Assembly: GCA_965221605.1 (NCBI GenBank) | Contig: CBDCSK010000013.1 | Coordinates: 124,001 to 188,000 of the forward strand | Length of the DNA stretch: 64,000 nucleotides | Reading direction: 5' to 3' | Origin: Aldehydirespirator sp965221605 | GTDB taxonomy: Bacteria > Actinomycetota > Acidimicrobiia > Acidimicrobiales > Aldehydirespiratoraceae | In this document: piece by piece, positions 17,512-26,658 of the stretch | How the letters are laid out: each line of letters starts with the position of its first letter | How positions within the stretch are numbered: position 1 is the first letter of the stretch | Notes under the pieces: model-generated | The model's input: only the letters and a program-made list of their open reading frames with translations | The model's database searches: none | Told to the model about the DNA's origin: nothing | Program-made: the position numbers and the translations under genes

Positions 17512-17625
17512 GATATGACAACCAAAATAAGATATAACAGCTATAATGAGATATAACAACCACAGCAAGATATAACAGTCATAACAAGATATAACAAACC
17601 AAACGTGGTATAACAATCTCAACAA
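17512..17625 (+). repeat. Six-unit 19-bp iteron array (GATATAACA + 10 bp)
   Basis: GATATAACA-type 9-mers start at 17512, 17531, 17550, 17569, 17588 and 17607, spaced exactly 19 bp. Four units are perfect; the first reads GATATGACA and the last GGTATAACA. The spacers vary but are AT-rich and often end in AA. The block is strikingly AT-rich against the surrounding DNA. It lies 67 bp before the ATG of an AAA ATPase, so it may be a protein-binding or regulatory array for that gene. Confidence 0.9.
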
Positions 17626-17691
17626 GGAACGGCGCAACTAGGCCGGTGCCACCGCAAGAGCGGCTGACGCCGTGGATCGAATCGAGGCTTG

Positions 17692-18891
17692 ATGCAGCCC
17701 ACGAACCCCTTCGCCCCTACTTTCGGAACCGCTCCACCCGTGCTGGCGGGCCGCGACAACATCCTGGCGGAGATCGCGGACGCGTGGGCGACGGGACCGA
17801 CCCATCCCGGTTACACGACTCTGCTGATCGGCCGGCGCGGATCGGGGAAGACAGTCGTTCTTGAGGCCTTGCGGGGGCTTGGGCACCATCGTGGCTGGCT
17901 ATCGATCTCAGAGGCGGCGGCAACTCCCAACCTACTCAATCGACTGGCCCACAGAGCCGGGGAGCACCTGAACAGGCACGCCGGGGAACTGCGACCCGAA
18001 ATCGGCCGGGACCTCGCGGCGGCGGGCGTCGGGCTTGGACCCGACTATGACCCCGGTGCCGATCTGTCCCGCCGGCTCGCCAACGTGTTGACCGGCCTGA
18101 CCGCCCATCTGCAGGCCAGTGGAACCGGCCTCTTGGTCACTGTCGACGAGCTGCAGGGCGGCGACGCGAACGAACTCCGGACACTTGGGATCGTCGTACA
18201 GGACGTCACCCGGATCGCTCAGCTTCCGATGGCATTCGTCGGTGCGGGACTTCCAGCCCTGGAGGACACTCTCCTGGCCGATACCAGCATCACCTTCCTA
18301 CAGAGGTGCGCCCGCTACGAGGTCGGATTCCTCGATCTTCATGCGGCCTGGACTGCCCTGGCCGAGCCGGTGCGCCAGCGGGGAGGGCGCATGACTCCAG
18401 AAGCGGTCGAGCACGCGGTGGCTATGTCGCAGGGGTACCCGTTCTTGGTGCAGCTGGTCGGGTTCCATGCCTGGGAGGCAGCATCGGATCCGATGGAGGT
18501 TGTGACCCTTGAAGATGCGATCGCCGGAGCTGAGACAGCTCACCGCCGAGTCGGGCGGCTTGTGATCGCCCCGATGTGGAGAGGACTCTCCGAGGGGTCG
18601 CAGCGGTTTCTGGCTGCGATGGCCCTGGACGACGGGATGTCACGGACGACGGATATCGCCGCCCGCCTCGGGGTCAGCAGCGAGTACGTCGGCGTGTATC
18701 GCAGCCGGCTCATTAAGTCGGGCATGGTCGCTCCCGCCGGCCATGGACGGCTCGACTTCGCGCTGAGCGCGGCCCGGCAGTGGATCCGTGGCCTGGACGA
18801 GTACCCGATCCTGTGCGAGACCCTGAACCTCGCGGACCGCCCTCCAGTCGGTTTCGCCAGGCCCGAGGCCAGCAGCCACCCCGAGAACTAA
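17692..18891 (+). CDS. Orphan AAA ATPase with C-terminal winged helix (AAA_16/Orc-like)
   Basis: About 399 residues. The ATG at 17692 has GAGG upstream. The N-terminal PVLAGRDNILAEI resembles the start of STAND/Orc-type ATPases. Walker A is LIGRRGSGKT (about residues 44-53) and Walker B is LLVTVDELQGGD. The C-terminal MSRTTDIAARLGVSSEYVGVYRSRL region looks like a winged-helix DNA-binding domain. The gene is single, rightward and follows the 19-bp iterons. DNA binding to those iterons is inferred; its biological role is unknown. It could be an autoregulated ATPase or a replication-initiator-like protein. Confidence 0.85.
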   Translation: MQPTNPFAPTFGTAPPVLAGRDNILAEIADAWATGPTHPGYTTLLIGRRGSGKTVVLEALRGLGHHRGWLSISEAAATPNLLNRLAHRAGEHLNRHAGELRPEIGRDLAAAGVGLGPDYDPGADLSRRLANVLTGLTAHLQASGTGLLVTVDELQGGDANELRTLGIVVQDVTRIAQLPMAFVGAGLPALEDTLLADTSITFLQRCARYEVGFLDLHAAWTALAEPVRQRGGRMTPEAVEHAVAMSQGYPFLVQLVGFHAWEAASDPMEVVTLEDAIAGAETAHRRVGRLVIAPMWRGLSEGSQRFLAAMALDDGMSRTTDIAARLGVSSEYVGVYRSRLIKSGMVAPAGHGRLDFALSAARQWIRGLDEYPILCETLNLADRPPVGFARPEASSHPEN

Positions 18892-19016
18892 CCGACTCGC
18901 TGGAGCCGCTCCGCCTTGAGCAGTGCCCGTCCGATCTCGCCGTCGCCCGACATGGTGATCTCAAGTTCGTCCATGGCCCGAGTCATCGCCGCATAGAGCT
19001 GGCTCTTGGCAGCCTG
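18888..19016 (-). pseudogene. C-terminal remnant of a UvrD-like superfamily I helicase
   Basis: The minus frame ends with SQLYAAMTRAMDELEITMSG and then about 20 further residues to a stop. The LYxAMTRAxDxL pattern is motif VI of UvrD/PcrA-type helicases, so this is the final piece of such a gene. Its upstream part has been replaced by the truncated IS1380 relative, which continues the frame. The remnant ends 3 bp into the end of the AAA ATPase gene on the other strand. Confidence 0.7.
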
Positions 19017-20151
19017 CGAGTCGTGCGGTCCAGCGGGCGAGGTTGTGGGCGAGCACGGCGCAGGCGAGGTGGGCGCCGTTGGCGAAGGATCTTCCTGAGG
19101 GGCAGTGGGCCAGCCCGTTGGCTTTGAGGTCTCTGATGGCGAGCTCGACTCGGGCGTGGGCCCGGTGGTAGGCGTCGGCGGCCTCGGCGTCGAGGTCGTC
19201 TCGGTTCGTGACGAAGCAGTGGCGCCGGTCGGGCCACAGCTCGCGCTGGGGGCCCTCGGCGAGGCGGGTGCGGCGCACCACGAGGCGCAGCCTGCGGGGG
19301 CCACAGGGGTCGCGGCGGCTCGTTGTGATCGTGGTCTCCGCGACCTGGGCCTCGCCGTCGGGGTAGGCGATCGGCGCCCAGGCCGTGTCGTCGATGGCGC
19401 CGACAGCCGCTTTGACCTTGGCGTTGTTTGGGATCGTAACCGACCAGCGGGCCTTGTATGCGTCGAGCTTCGCGATCATCGCATAGGAGAAGAACCCCGC
19501 GTCGGCGCGCACGGTCACCGCCGCGCCCGGCGCGAGGCGCCGCAGGCGCGCCAGGGTCTCCGCCGCGAAGCGGGCGTGGCCGCGCTGAGAGGACCCCGAC
19601 CGCATCCTGGCGTGGAGGACCTCGCCGGTGTCGTCTCTGACCGCGGCCAGCCGATGGTATCCCCAAACCTTGGTGTGGCCGTAGGCGGCGCCGTGCTTGG
19701 ACCTGCCGAACACCTCACACACCGTCGAGCCTGGATCCACCGTCATCTCCCCCACAGCCGGCGCCGCGCCCACAGACCACGCCCGGCTGAGCGCCAACTC
19801 CCCGGCGCGGTCGAACTGGCGGACATGGCCGAAGGTGAACGACCGCAGCCACGTCCCCACAGTCGACGGCGCCGCAGGCACAAACGGCAGCACCGCCGAC
19901 GCAGAACCGGCCCGCAGCCGTTCGGTGTCGTCGATGAACGACCCGCCAACCAGCATCGACGCCGCCACCGACAGCGCCTTCGCGCCCGACCCCCGACCCG
20001 ACGCGGGCGGGCGCAGCACCTCATCGAGCATCGACTCCAAACCCAGGCGGCCCATCACCGTGCCCGCCAACAACAGCCCCGCATCAGCCACCAAAGACCC
20101 GTCGTCGAAACGAACCTCCAACCCGTCGATCCCACCAGCTACGCTGCTCAC
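19017..20151 (-). pseudogene. Truncated IS1380-family transposase
   Basis: Residues 1 to about 378 match the intact transposase with scattered substitutions (for example DPGSTVCEVFGRSKHGA for the first acidic block). The last 60 or so residues are lost, and the frame runs on into the helicase remnant region before stopping at 18961. The final Glu block (HARVELAIRDLKANGLAHCPSG) is still present. Activity is doubtful and the element lacks one end. Confidence 0.85.
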
Positions 20152-20271
20152 AGGAAGTGCCTCCTCACATGGCCAGAACGCCGGTTATTCCAAACAGCAT
20201 CCTCCCATGTCAGGAGGCCTTCCTGGTGGACGCGCCACCCCCCCAAACATCACCGCATCGGTGGATCCAGG
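19017..20271 (-). mobile_element. Truncated, diverged IS1380-family element (copy 4)
   Basis: Its right end matches the other copies (GGTGGATCCAGG) and is followed by CTTAG (20272-20276), the same pentamer that flanks copies 2 and 3. The left 360 bp or so and the left inverted repeat are missing; homology begins at about 19017, at the helicase remnant. Numerous substitutions separate it from the three near-identical copies, so it is an older or different insertion. Confidence 0.88.
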
Positions 20272-20318
20272 CTTAGGCCACGGGCAAGCCAGCCGCACCC
20301 AGGTAGTTTCGGCTTGAC

Positions 20319-21485
20319 ATGTGGTCTGCGCCTGCCGAGGAAGACATCCACTGCATGGAGTGTGCTCACGTCATTCCGTCAGGAGCTGCCTGCCTCTCAG
20401 AAGCGCCACCAAGTCTGCCGAAGTCACGCAGCCGGGGCGAGTACCGGAACTACTGCGTCGAATGCATGGGCTGCGATGTGGACGCATCCCCTTGCTATGT
20501 CCGGTGGCTCGATCATAGCCACCATCACGCCGAGACGCCGGAAGCCGCCGCTTGCGCGTATTGCGGCGATGCCATACCAGAGGGGACGCTGACCGCCGTT
20601 CAGAGGCTCTACGACTGGCCGGCTCTTGACCCGAGGCACGTTCGTGATCCGGCCGCAGGATCCGTGGCCGCCACAGCCGAATCGAATGGGGCGTCTGTCT
20701 CGGCCGTGGCCGCAGCGACCGTCAGGCCAAGGCCAGCTGGATGGCACAGCCTCAGTCCCGCCCTTCAACGCCGATTTCGGTACGGCGGTCTCGGTCGCGG
20801 CCTCAAGCCGCGCTCGGCGGCCATGGCACAGCGCCTCTATGAGAAGGAAGTCCCTCGGTCGATGCAACGTATGGGAGAACCCGCAGTACGGGGCCTCATG
20901 AAGGGAAAGCACTTCAGCCACGTCGAGTCGGTGGCCAATTCGCCCGGCCGAGCGCGGGCACCGAGCAACGTGGTACTGGAGGACGCGGGGAAGAACCTCG
21001 CTCGCAGCAGCCGAAACATGACCGGTGCGGAGCGTGAAGCCGCAAGGTCGGCAGCGCGCGTCTCGACGATCAAGACCGGAGCCAGGGCTGCTGTCAAAGG
21101 CACAGCGAAGGCGGGACTCGTCGCAGCGGTGGCCGAATTGGCCGTGTCGATACCCGAGAATGTTCTTCACTACAGGCGAGGTCGCAAGTCCCGCAAGAAA
21201 GCGGCGACGGACGCGGCCACGAGCACGGCCACCGCCGGTGGAATCGGCACCGTGATCGCGGCAGGTGCTCAGACCTCGGCCATGGCCGGAGTCCGTCTGG
21301 CGCTCGGCCCCTTCGGGGCGCCGCTCTTGATCTGTGGAGGAGCCATTGCCGTGGGAAGCGCCGTCCACCGCATTGCCAAGGCCGCAAGGAGCGACCTCGA
21401 CGAGTATTGGATCTTCTTCTGCGACCATGAGAGGTGCATGAGCGGGTTCGCCCGGGACGTCGCCATGGCCGCACGGGGCATCTGA
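20319..21485 (+). CDS. Unknown protein: N-terminal cysteine clusters and C-terminal glycine/alanine-rich membrane-like region
   Basis: 388 residues from the ATG at 20319. The first 90 residues carry CMEC, CVECMGC, and CAYCGDAIPEG with a HSHHH cluster, suggesting one or two zinc sites. A central basic segment (SHVESVANSPGRARAPSNVV, then LARSSRNMTGAERE) looks conserved-type but unnamed. The C-terminal part has two Gly/Ala-rich hydrophobic stretches (GGIGTVIAAGAQTSAMAGV and LLICGGAIAVGSAV) resembling glycine-zipper membrane segments. No ribosome-binding site is clear, and IS1380 copy 4 ends only 48 bp upstream, so the promoter may be lost. A membrane-active effector is possible but speculative. 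Confidence 0.65.
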   Translation: MWSAPAEEDIHCMECAHVIPSGAACLSEAPPSLPKSRSRGEYRNYCVECMGCDVDASPCYVRWLDHSHHHAETPEAAACAYCGDAIPEGTLTAVQRLYDWPALDPRHVRDPAAGSVAATAESNGASVSAVAAATVRPRPAGWHSLSPALQRRFRYGGLGRGLKPRSAAMAQRLYEKEVPRSMQRMGEPAVRGLMKGKHFSHVESVANSPGRARAPSNVVLEDAGKNLARSSRNMTGAEREAARSAARVSTIKTGARAAVKGTAKAGLVAAVAELAVSIPENVLHYRRGRKSRKKAATDAATSTATAGGIGTVIAAGAQTSAMAGVRLALGPFGAPLLICGGAIAVGSAVHRIAKAARSDLDEYWIFFCDHERCMSGFARDVAMAARGI

Positions 21486-21632
21486 CCCTGGTCCAGACGA
21501 AGCGGGGCGACGGATACGGTGCATCGTCGCGGTCATCGTCGATGTCAGCCGGACGCGAAGCGGCGCTGCTATGAGTCGCGCACCATTAGTCCCGGCTTCG
21601 TGGTGCCGCCGCTTGAGTTCCAGTCTGCTGCA

Positions 21633-21655
21633 ATCCATTCATGGTGTGAATGGAT
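21633..21655. promoter_or_regulatory. Perfect 9-bp inverted repeat before a DUF4143 ATPase gene
   Basis: Arms ATCCATTCA and TGAATGGAT are perfect complements around a 5-bp centre (TGGTG). The right arm overlaps a possible ATG at 21650, and the preferred start at 21668 lies 12 bp beyond. The position fits an operator for autoregulation; a 5' hairpin is the alternative. Confidence 0.7.
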
Positions 21656-21667
21656 ATCATCCAAGGC

Positions 21668-22891
21668 ATGGATGAGAGGATCGTGCCCAGGCTGGCGGCA
21701 GGGAGCCTTGCCGAGCGGCTGCGGGTGATGCCGGCGGTGGTGCTCACGGGCGCTCGCCAGACGGGAAAGAGCACTCTCGTGCGGGAGCTGATGCCGGGAC
21801 GGCGACGCTACCTGTCCCTCGACGACCTCGACGTGCTGGACGCGGCGCGCCGCGAGCCCGAGATCCTGCTGGAGGGCAGCGAGCCGGTGATCCTCGACGA
21901 GGTGCAACGGGAGCCCCGGCTGCTGCTCGCCGTCAAGCAGGCCATCGACCGGCACCGCAAGCCGGGACAGTTCCTGCTGACGGGCTCCGCCAACCTGCTG
22001 CTGATGCGCCAGGCCTCCGAGTCGCTTGCCGGGCGGGCGAGCCATCTGACCCTCTGGCCGATGACACGGCGAGAGCAGCTCGGTCTCGGCCAGAGCGGCG
22101 TCTGGGAGCAGTTGCTCACCGCCCGCGACGATCAGTGGCCCGAGGTGCTCGCGGCTCAGCCCGACGAGCCCGCCGACTGGCGAGCGCTGGCGCGGCGTGG
22201 CGGCCTGCCCACGCCGGCGCTTCACCTCGACAGCGTCGGCGACCGGTCGATCTGGTTCGACGGGTACGCACGCACCTACATGGAGCGCGACCTCCAGGAT
22301 CTGTCGGCCATCTCGGCGCTGCCGGACTTCCGCAGGCTGATGCGGGCGGCGTGCCTGCGCCTCGGACAGGTGGTCAACCAGACGGCGCTGGGCCGCGATG
22401 TCGCCCTGCCGCAGTCGACCGTGCACCGGTACTTGAACCTGCTTGAGACCTCGCAGCTTCTGGTACGTGTCCCTGCCTATGCGGTGAATCGCACGAAGCG
22501 GCTGATCAAGTCGCCCAAGCTGTACTGGGCCGACACCGGCGCCGCCATGCATCTCGCACAGCAGGACGAACCCGCGGGCGCACACCTGGAGAACCTGGTG
22601 TTGCACGATCTGCTGGCTTGGCGCGACGCTCGCACCGAACCGGCCGAGATCCTCTACTGGCGCACCGCGGCCGGCGCGGAGGTGGACTTCGTGGTGGAGG
22701 CCAGGGGCACGCTGCTGCCGGTGGAGGTCAAGGCGTCGCGGCACCCCAGGCTGAAAGACACGTCCCACCTTCGCTCATTCCGGGCCGAGTACGGCCCGCA
22801 GTCGAGAGCGGGCCTGCTGCTGCACGACGGAACCCGCACCGAATGGCTCGCTCCGGACGTGCTGTCCGTCCCCTGGTGGAGCGTCCTGTAA
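21668..22891 (+). CDS. AAA_14/DUF4143 ATPase
   Basis: About 407 residues. The N-terminal AAA domain has Walker A LTGARQTGKST and Walker B VILDEVQRE, plus the sensor segment FLLTGSANLLLM. A winged-helix-like middle (ALGRDVALPQSTVHRYLNLLE) follows. The C-terminal DUF4143 region includes YWADTGAAMHL and a nuclease-like GAEVDFVVE...LPVEVKAS motif. The family is widespread and poorly understood. The start at 21668 matches usual family N-termini (xxIVPRL); an ATG at 21650 is possible. Single gene behind a palindrome. Confidence 0.9.
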   Translation: MDERIVPRLAAGSLAERLRVMPAVVLTGARQTGKSTLVRELMPGRRRYLSLDDLDVLDAARREPEILLEGSEPVILDEVQREPRLLLAVKQAIDRHRKPGQFLLTGSANLLLMRQASESLAGRASHLTLWPMTRREQLGLGQSGVWEQLLTARDDQWPEVLAAQPDEPADWRALARRGGLPTPALHLDSVGDRSIWFDGYARTYMERDLQDLSAISALPDFRRLMRAACLRLGQVVNQTALGRDVALPQSTVHRYLNLLETSQLLVRVPAYAVNRTKRLIKSPKLYWADTGAAMHLAQQDEPAGAHLENLVLHDLLAWRDARTEPAEILYWRTAAGAEVDFVVEARGTLLPVEVKASRHPRLKDTSHLRSFRAEYGPQSRAGLLLHDGTRTEWLAPDVLSVPWWSVL

Positions 22892-22916
22892 GCACCCGAG
22901 CCATGAATGGCGGGGG

Positions 22917-25196
22917 TCAGCGTTGGGACAGGGCTTTCCAGATTTTTTGGGGGGTGGTGGGCATGTCTAGGTGGTGGATGCCTCGGTGGGAGAGGGCGTC
23001 GCATACGGCGTTGAGGATGGCGGGGCCGGCGCCGATGGTGCCCGACTCGCCGATGCCTTTGGCGCCGAGGGGGTTGAGCGGGGTGGGGGTCTCCATGGCC
23101 ACGAGGTCGAAGCTGGGCAGGTCCGGGGCCGAGACCGCCGGGTAGTCGACGAGGTTGGTGGCCAGCGGGTTGCCGTCGCCGTCGTAGACCATCTCCTCGA
23201 GCAGCACCTGGGCGGCGCCCTGGGCGATGCCGCCGTGGATCTGGCCCTCGGCGATCAGCGGGTTGATGAGCGTGCCGGCATCGTCGCAGGCGGTGATGCT
23301 CCGCAGGGTCGTTGCGCCGGTGGCCGGGTCCACCTCCACTGCGGCCACATGGCATCCGAAGGCGTAGGTGTTGTCGGGCTGCTCGAAGTCCGAGGCTGCG
23401 GTGAGGGGGGCGTCGCCGGCCTCGGCCGCCGCGGTCGCGATGTCGGTCCAGCCGACCCGGGGGTGGGGCGAGCCCACCACATGGAAGGCCCCCGCGGCCG
23501 GGTCGAGCACCACGTCGGCTTCGGCGGCCTCCAATAGGGTCGCTGCCTGGGCGCGGGCCAGGTCCACCAGGTGCCGGGCCGCGGTCAGCACGGCCGAGCC
23601 GGCCAGCTGGGCGGAGCGGGAGGCGGCCGTCAGCCCGCTGGTGGCGATCTCGGCGGTGTCGCCGGAGATCACGGTTATGTGCTCCAGCGGCACGCCGGTG
23701 GCGTCGGCCGCGATCATGGCCCAGCAGGTGGCGTGACCCTGCCCGAACGCGGTGGCCCCGCTGCGCACGATCAGCTCGCCGCCGGCCGCGAGCTCGACCT
23801 CGCCCAGCTCGCTGGGTCCCATCGAGGTGCTCTCCACGAACGAGGCGATGCCGATGCCGAGCAGCGTCGGCTCGTCGCCGGCGTCGGCCCGGGCGCGGCG
23901 GGCGGCCTGCTCGGCTCGGAGGTCGTCGTACCGGGCCGTGTCCAGCGTCCGCTCCAGGGCGGTCCCGTAGTCGCCGGAGTCGTAGGTGCTGCCCACGGGG
24001 TTGGTGTACGGGAAGCGCTCGGGACCCACGAAGTTGCGGCGGCGCACCTCGGCGGGATCCATGCCGATCTCGGCCGCGTAGAGGTCGACGGCCCGCTCGA
24101 TGGCGAAGATCGCCTCGGGCCGGCCCGCGCCCCGGTAGGCGGTGACCGGAGCGGTGTTGGTGACGTAGCTGCGCCCCCTGGCGGCGCTGTGGGCGATGTC
24201 GTAGCAGCCGGTGAACACCTTGCGGGTGTACGTCGGCAGGAAGGCGCCGATCATCGGGTAGGCGCCGGCGTCCTGGTCGACCTCGAGCTCGTAGTAGGTG
24301 ATGCGGCCGCTGCGGGTGCCGCCCAGGCGGAACCGCTGGGTCTGGCCCCGGCCGTGCACCGACGCGGTGAGGTTCTCGGCCCGGGACTCGGTCCATTTGA
24401 CCGGCCGGGCGACGGCCCGGGCCAGTCCGGCCAGGACAAGCTCCTCCGGCGACGGGGTGCCCTTGGCCCCGAACCCGCCGCCCACGTCGGCCGTGACCAC
24501 CCGCACCGCGTCCTTGTCGAGCCCGTAGAGGCCGGCCAAGGTGTCCCGCACCCGGTGCGGGGCCTGGGTGGAGGCGTGGAACGTGAGCCGGGTGCCGTCG
24601 GCCGACCATTCGGCCGCCGCCGACCGGGGCTCCAGCGGCACGGCGGCCAGCCGCTGGTCGGCCAGCGTCCCGGTCACCACCACATCGCAGCCCGAAAAGT
24701 CCAGCGGGGACTCCATGTCGCTGGTGGGCGGCATGTCGAAGGCGATGTTGGTGCCGGCGGGCGGGTGGACCAGCGTGTCGCCGGCGGCCGCGTCGGGCAG
24801 CGTCACCGCGGCGAGCAGCGCCTCGATGTCGACGAACACGTGCTCGGCCGCGTCGGCGGCTGCCGCGGGCGTCTCGGCCACCACCACCGCCACCGGCTCG
24901 CCCACGAACCTGACGGTGTGGCGGGCTAGCACCGGGCGGGACATCTGCTGGTTGACCATCGGGATCGGCTTGAGGTCGGGCAGGTCGAGGTCGGCCGCGG
25001 TGAACACTCCGAGCACTCCGGGCTTGCTCCGGGCGTCGGCGGTGTCCACCCCGATCAGGCGCCCGTGAGCGACCGTCGAGCGCACGAAGCAGGCGTGGGC
25101 CTCGCCGTCGAAGCGCAGGTCGGCCACGTAGCGGGCCCCTTCGGTGAGCATCCGCGGGTCCTCCGTGCGAAGCACCCGGTTCCCCAGCACGCTCAC
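22917..25196 (-). CDS. Molybdopterin-binding large subunit, CoxL/xanthine dehydrogenase family, form II-like
   Basis: A 759-residue molybdenum hydroxylase large subunit. It has the N-terminal GNRVLRTEDPRMLTEGARYV, GGGFGAKG, and the AYRGAGRPEA motif that marks form II (not true CO dehydrogenase, which has AYxCSFR). The catalytic Glu is in LGAKGIGESGTIGAG near the C-terminus. It should oxidise an aldehyde, purine or similar substrate. Medium (FAD) and small (2Fe-2S) subunit genes are absent nearby, which is unusual, so they must lie elsewhere or the gene is orphaned. Confidence 0.92.
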   Translation of the reverse strand: MSVLGNRVLRTEDPRMLTEGARYVADLRFDGEAHACFVRSTVAHGRLIGVDTADARSKPGVLGVFTAADLDLPDLKPIPMVNQQMSRPVLARHTVRFVGEPVAVVVAETPAAAADAAEHVFVDIEALLAAVTLPDAAAGDTLVHPPAGTNIAFDMPPTSDMESPLDFSGCDVVVTGTLADQRLAAVPLEPRSAAAEWSADGTRLTFHASTQAPHRVRDTLAGLYGLDKDAVRVVTADVGGGFGAKGTPSPEELVLAGLARAVARPVKWTESRAENLTASVHGRGQTQRFRLGGTRSGRITYYELEVDQDAGAYPMIGAFLPTYTRKVFTGCYDIAHSAARGRSYVTNTAPVTAYRGAGRPEAIFAIERAVDLYAAEIGMDPAEVRRRNFVGPERFPYTNPVGSTYDSGDYGTALERTLDTARYDDLRAEQAARRARADAGDEPTLLGIGIASFVESTSMGPSELGEVELAAGGELIVRSGATAFGQGHATCWAMIAADATGVPLEHITVISGDTAEIATSGLTAASRSAQLAGSAVLTAARHLVDLARAQAATLLEAAEADVVLDPAAGAFHVVGSPHPRVGWTDIATAAAEAGDAPLTAASDFEQPDNTYAFGCHVAAVEVDPATGATTLRSITACDDAGTLINPLIAEGQIHGGIAQGAAQVLLEEMVYDGDGNPLATNLVDYPAVSAPDLPSFDLVAMETPTPLNPLGAKGIGESGTIGAGPAILNAVCDALSHRGIHHLDMPTTPQKIWKALSQR

Positions 25197-25222
25197 ACTG
25201 CCGCCTCCTGCCGCGCCGACCG

Positions 25223-25269
25223 TTCTTGACGTAGTTGTGCTTGCCTGATCGGCAAAACTACGTCAAGAA
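25223..25269. terminator. Long perfect inverted repeat between cysS and the CoxL-like gene
   Basis: Arms TTCTTGACGTAGTT and AACTACGTCAAGAA are perfect 14-bp complements; an inner TTGCC/GGCAA pair extends the stem. It lies 12 bp past the cysS stop and so could end that transcript, but no clear T-tract follows on the minus strand. The left arm plus loop contains GTAGTTGTGCT, which recurs in palindromes at 56391 and 56861, so it may instead be a dispersed repeat or operator. Confidence 0.6.
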
Positions 25270-25281
25270 TGAAATGAGGCC

Positions 25282-26658
25282 TCACGCGCGGCGCCAGATC
25301 GGGCCGGCCGGCGTGTCCTCCACGATCACGCCGAGGGCGGACAGCTCGTCGCGCAGGGCGTCGGCGGTGCCCCAGTCCCGAGCGTCCCGAGCCTCCTGCC
25401 GCCGCACCACCAGGTCCTCGATCACCCCGTCCCCATCCGAGTCACGGTCGCCCGAGTCCACGGCCACGCCGAGCGCCCCAGCCAGATCGATCACCGTGGC
25501 CGCCAGAGCCTGAGCATCGTCAGAGCCGCGGTCGAGGGCCGTGTTGGCCCGATGCAGCGTGTCGAAGACCACGGCCACCGCCTGCGGGGTGCCCAGGTCG
25601 TCGTCCATAGCGGCCCGGAACGCCTCGACCGCCGACTCGTCCAGGTCATCGGCGACGGCGAGGCCGGCGGGCGAGGCTCGGCGGGATAGGGCGTCTAGGC
25701 GTTGGATGGCGGCCCGGGCCGACGCCATGAGGTCGGCGTTGACCTCCATGGTCTTGCGGTAGTGGGTCTGCAGCACCAGCAGGCGGAAGGCCCGGCCGTT
25801 GAGCGGGTGCTCGTCGAGCATCTCCACCACGGTGCGGTAGTTGCCCAGCGACTTCGACATCTTGGTGCCCTCGATGTTGAGCATGGCGTTGTGCACCCAG
25901 TGGCGGGCGAACGGCCGGCCCACGGCCAGCGCCTCGGCCCGCTCGTTGGTGTGGTGCGGGAACACGAGGTCGTTGCCGCCGCCGTGGATGTCGAAGTCGT
26001 CGCCGAGGATGCCGAGGCACATGGCCACGCACTCGATGTGCCAGCCGGGGCGGCCCGGACCCCACGGCGACGGCCACGACGGCTCGTCGGGCTTGGCCGC
26101 CTTCCAGAGGGCGAAGTCGAGGGGGTCCTCCTTGGCCTCGTCGACCTCGACCCTGGCGCCGGCCGAGGCCCGCAGGTCGTTGAGGTCGCGGCGCACGAGG
26201 TCGCAGTAGCCGGACACGTCCCGCACCCGCAGGTACACGCCGGTGGGGGTGGCGTAGGCCGCGCCGGCGTCCATGATCCGGCCGATGAAGTCGACCATCT
26301 CGGTGACCCATTCGGTGGCTCGGGGCCGGTCGTGGGGGGCGAGTATCCCGAGCGCGTCCATGGCGTCGATGTAGACGGCCTCCCACTCGACGGCGACCTC
26401 GCTCTCGGTGCGGCCCTCGTCCCGGGCCCGGTTGATGATGTTGTCGTCGATGTCGGTGATGTTGGCGACGTGGCGCACGTCGAGACCCCGCCATTCGAGG
26501 TAGCGCCGCAGCACGTCGTAGGTGAGGGCGGAGCGGGCGTGGCCCAGGTGGGGGTGGTCGTAGACGGTCGGCCCGCAGGCGTACAGCGACACCTTGCCCG
26601 GCTCGCGGAGCGCCAGGGGGCGCACCTCGCCGGCGAGGGTGTCGTACAGCGAGATCAC
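25282..26658 (-). CDS. cysS: Cysteinyl-tRNA synthetase
   Basis: The GTG at 26658 overlaps the upstream stop (GTGA). The 458-residue class I synthetase charges tRNA-Cys. HIGH is HLGHAR after YACGPTVYD, and the zinc and active-site block is GRPGWHIECVAM then HGGGNDLVFPHH. KMSKS is GTKMSKSLGNY. The C-terminal DALR-like and anticodon-recognition regions are present. It is paired with a paralogous ligase gene, probably mshC. Confidence 0.92.
   Translation of the reverse strand: MISLYDTLAGEVRPLALREPGKVSLYACGPTVYDHPHLGHARSALTYDVLRRYLEWRGLDVRHVANITDIDDNIINRARDEGRTESEVAVEWEAVYIDAMDALGILAPHDRPRATEWVTEMVDFIGRIMDAGAAYATPTGVYLRVRDVSGYCDLVRRDLNDLRASAGARVEVDEAKEDPLDFALWKAAKPDEPSWPSPWGPGRPGWHIECVAMCLGILGDDFDIHGGGNDLVFPHHTNERAEALAVGRPFARHWVHNAMLNIEGTKMSKSLGNYRTVVEMLDEHPLNGRAFRLLVLQTHYRKTMEVNADLMASARAAIQRLDALSRRASPAGLAVADDLDESAVEAFRAAMDDDLGTPQAVAVVFDTLHRANTALDRGSDDAQALAATVIDLAGALGVAVDSGDRDSDGDGVIEDLVVRRQEARDARDWGTADALRDELSALGVIVEDTPAGPIWRRA

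Noticed and set aside
17512..17625. CRISPR array
   Set aside because: Repeat core is only 9 bp with 10-bp spacing and no cas genes; fits iterons instead.
23571..24929. 452-codon rightward frame
   Set aside because: Antisense to the CoxL-like gene; repetitive Gly/Arg/Val composition.
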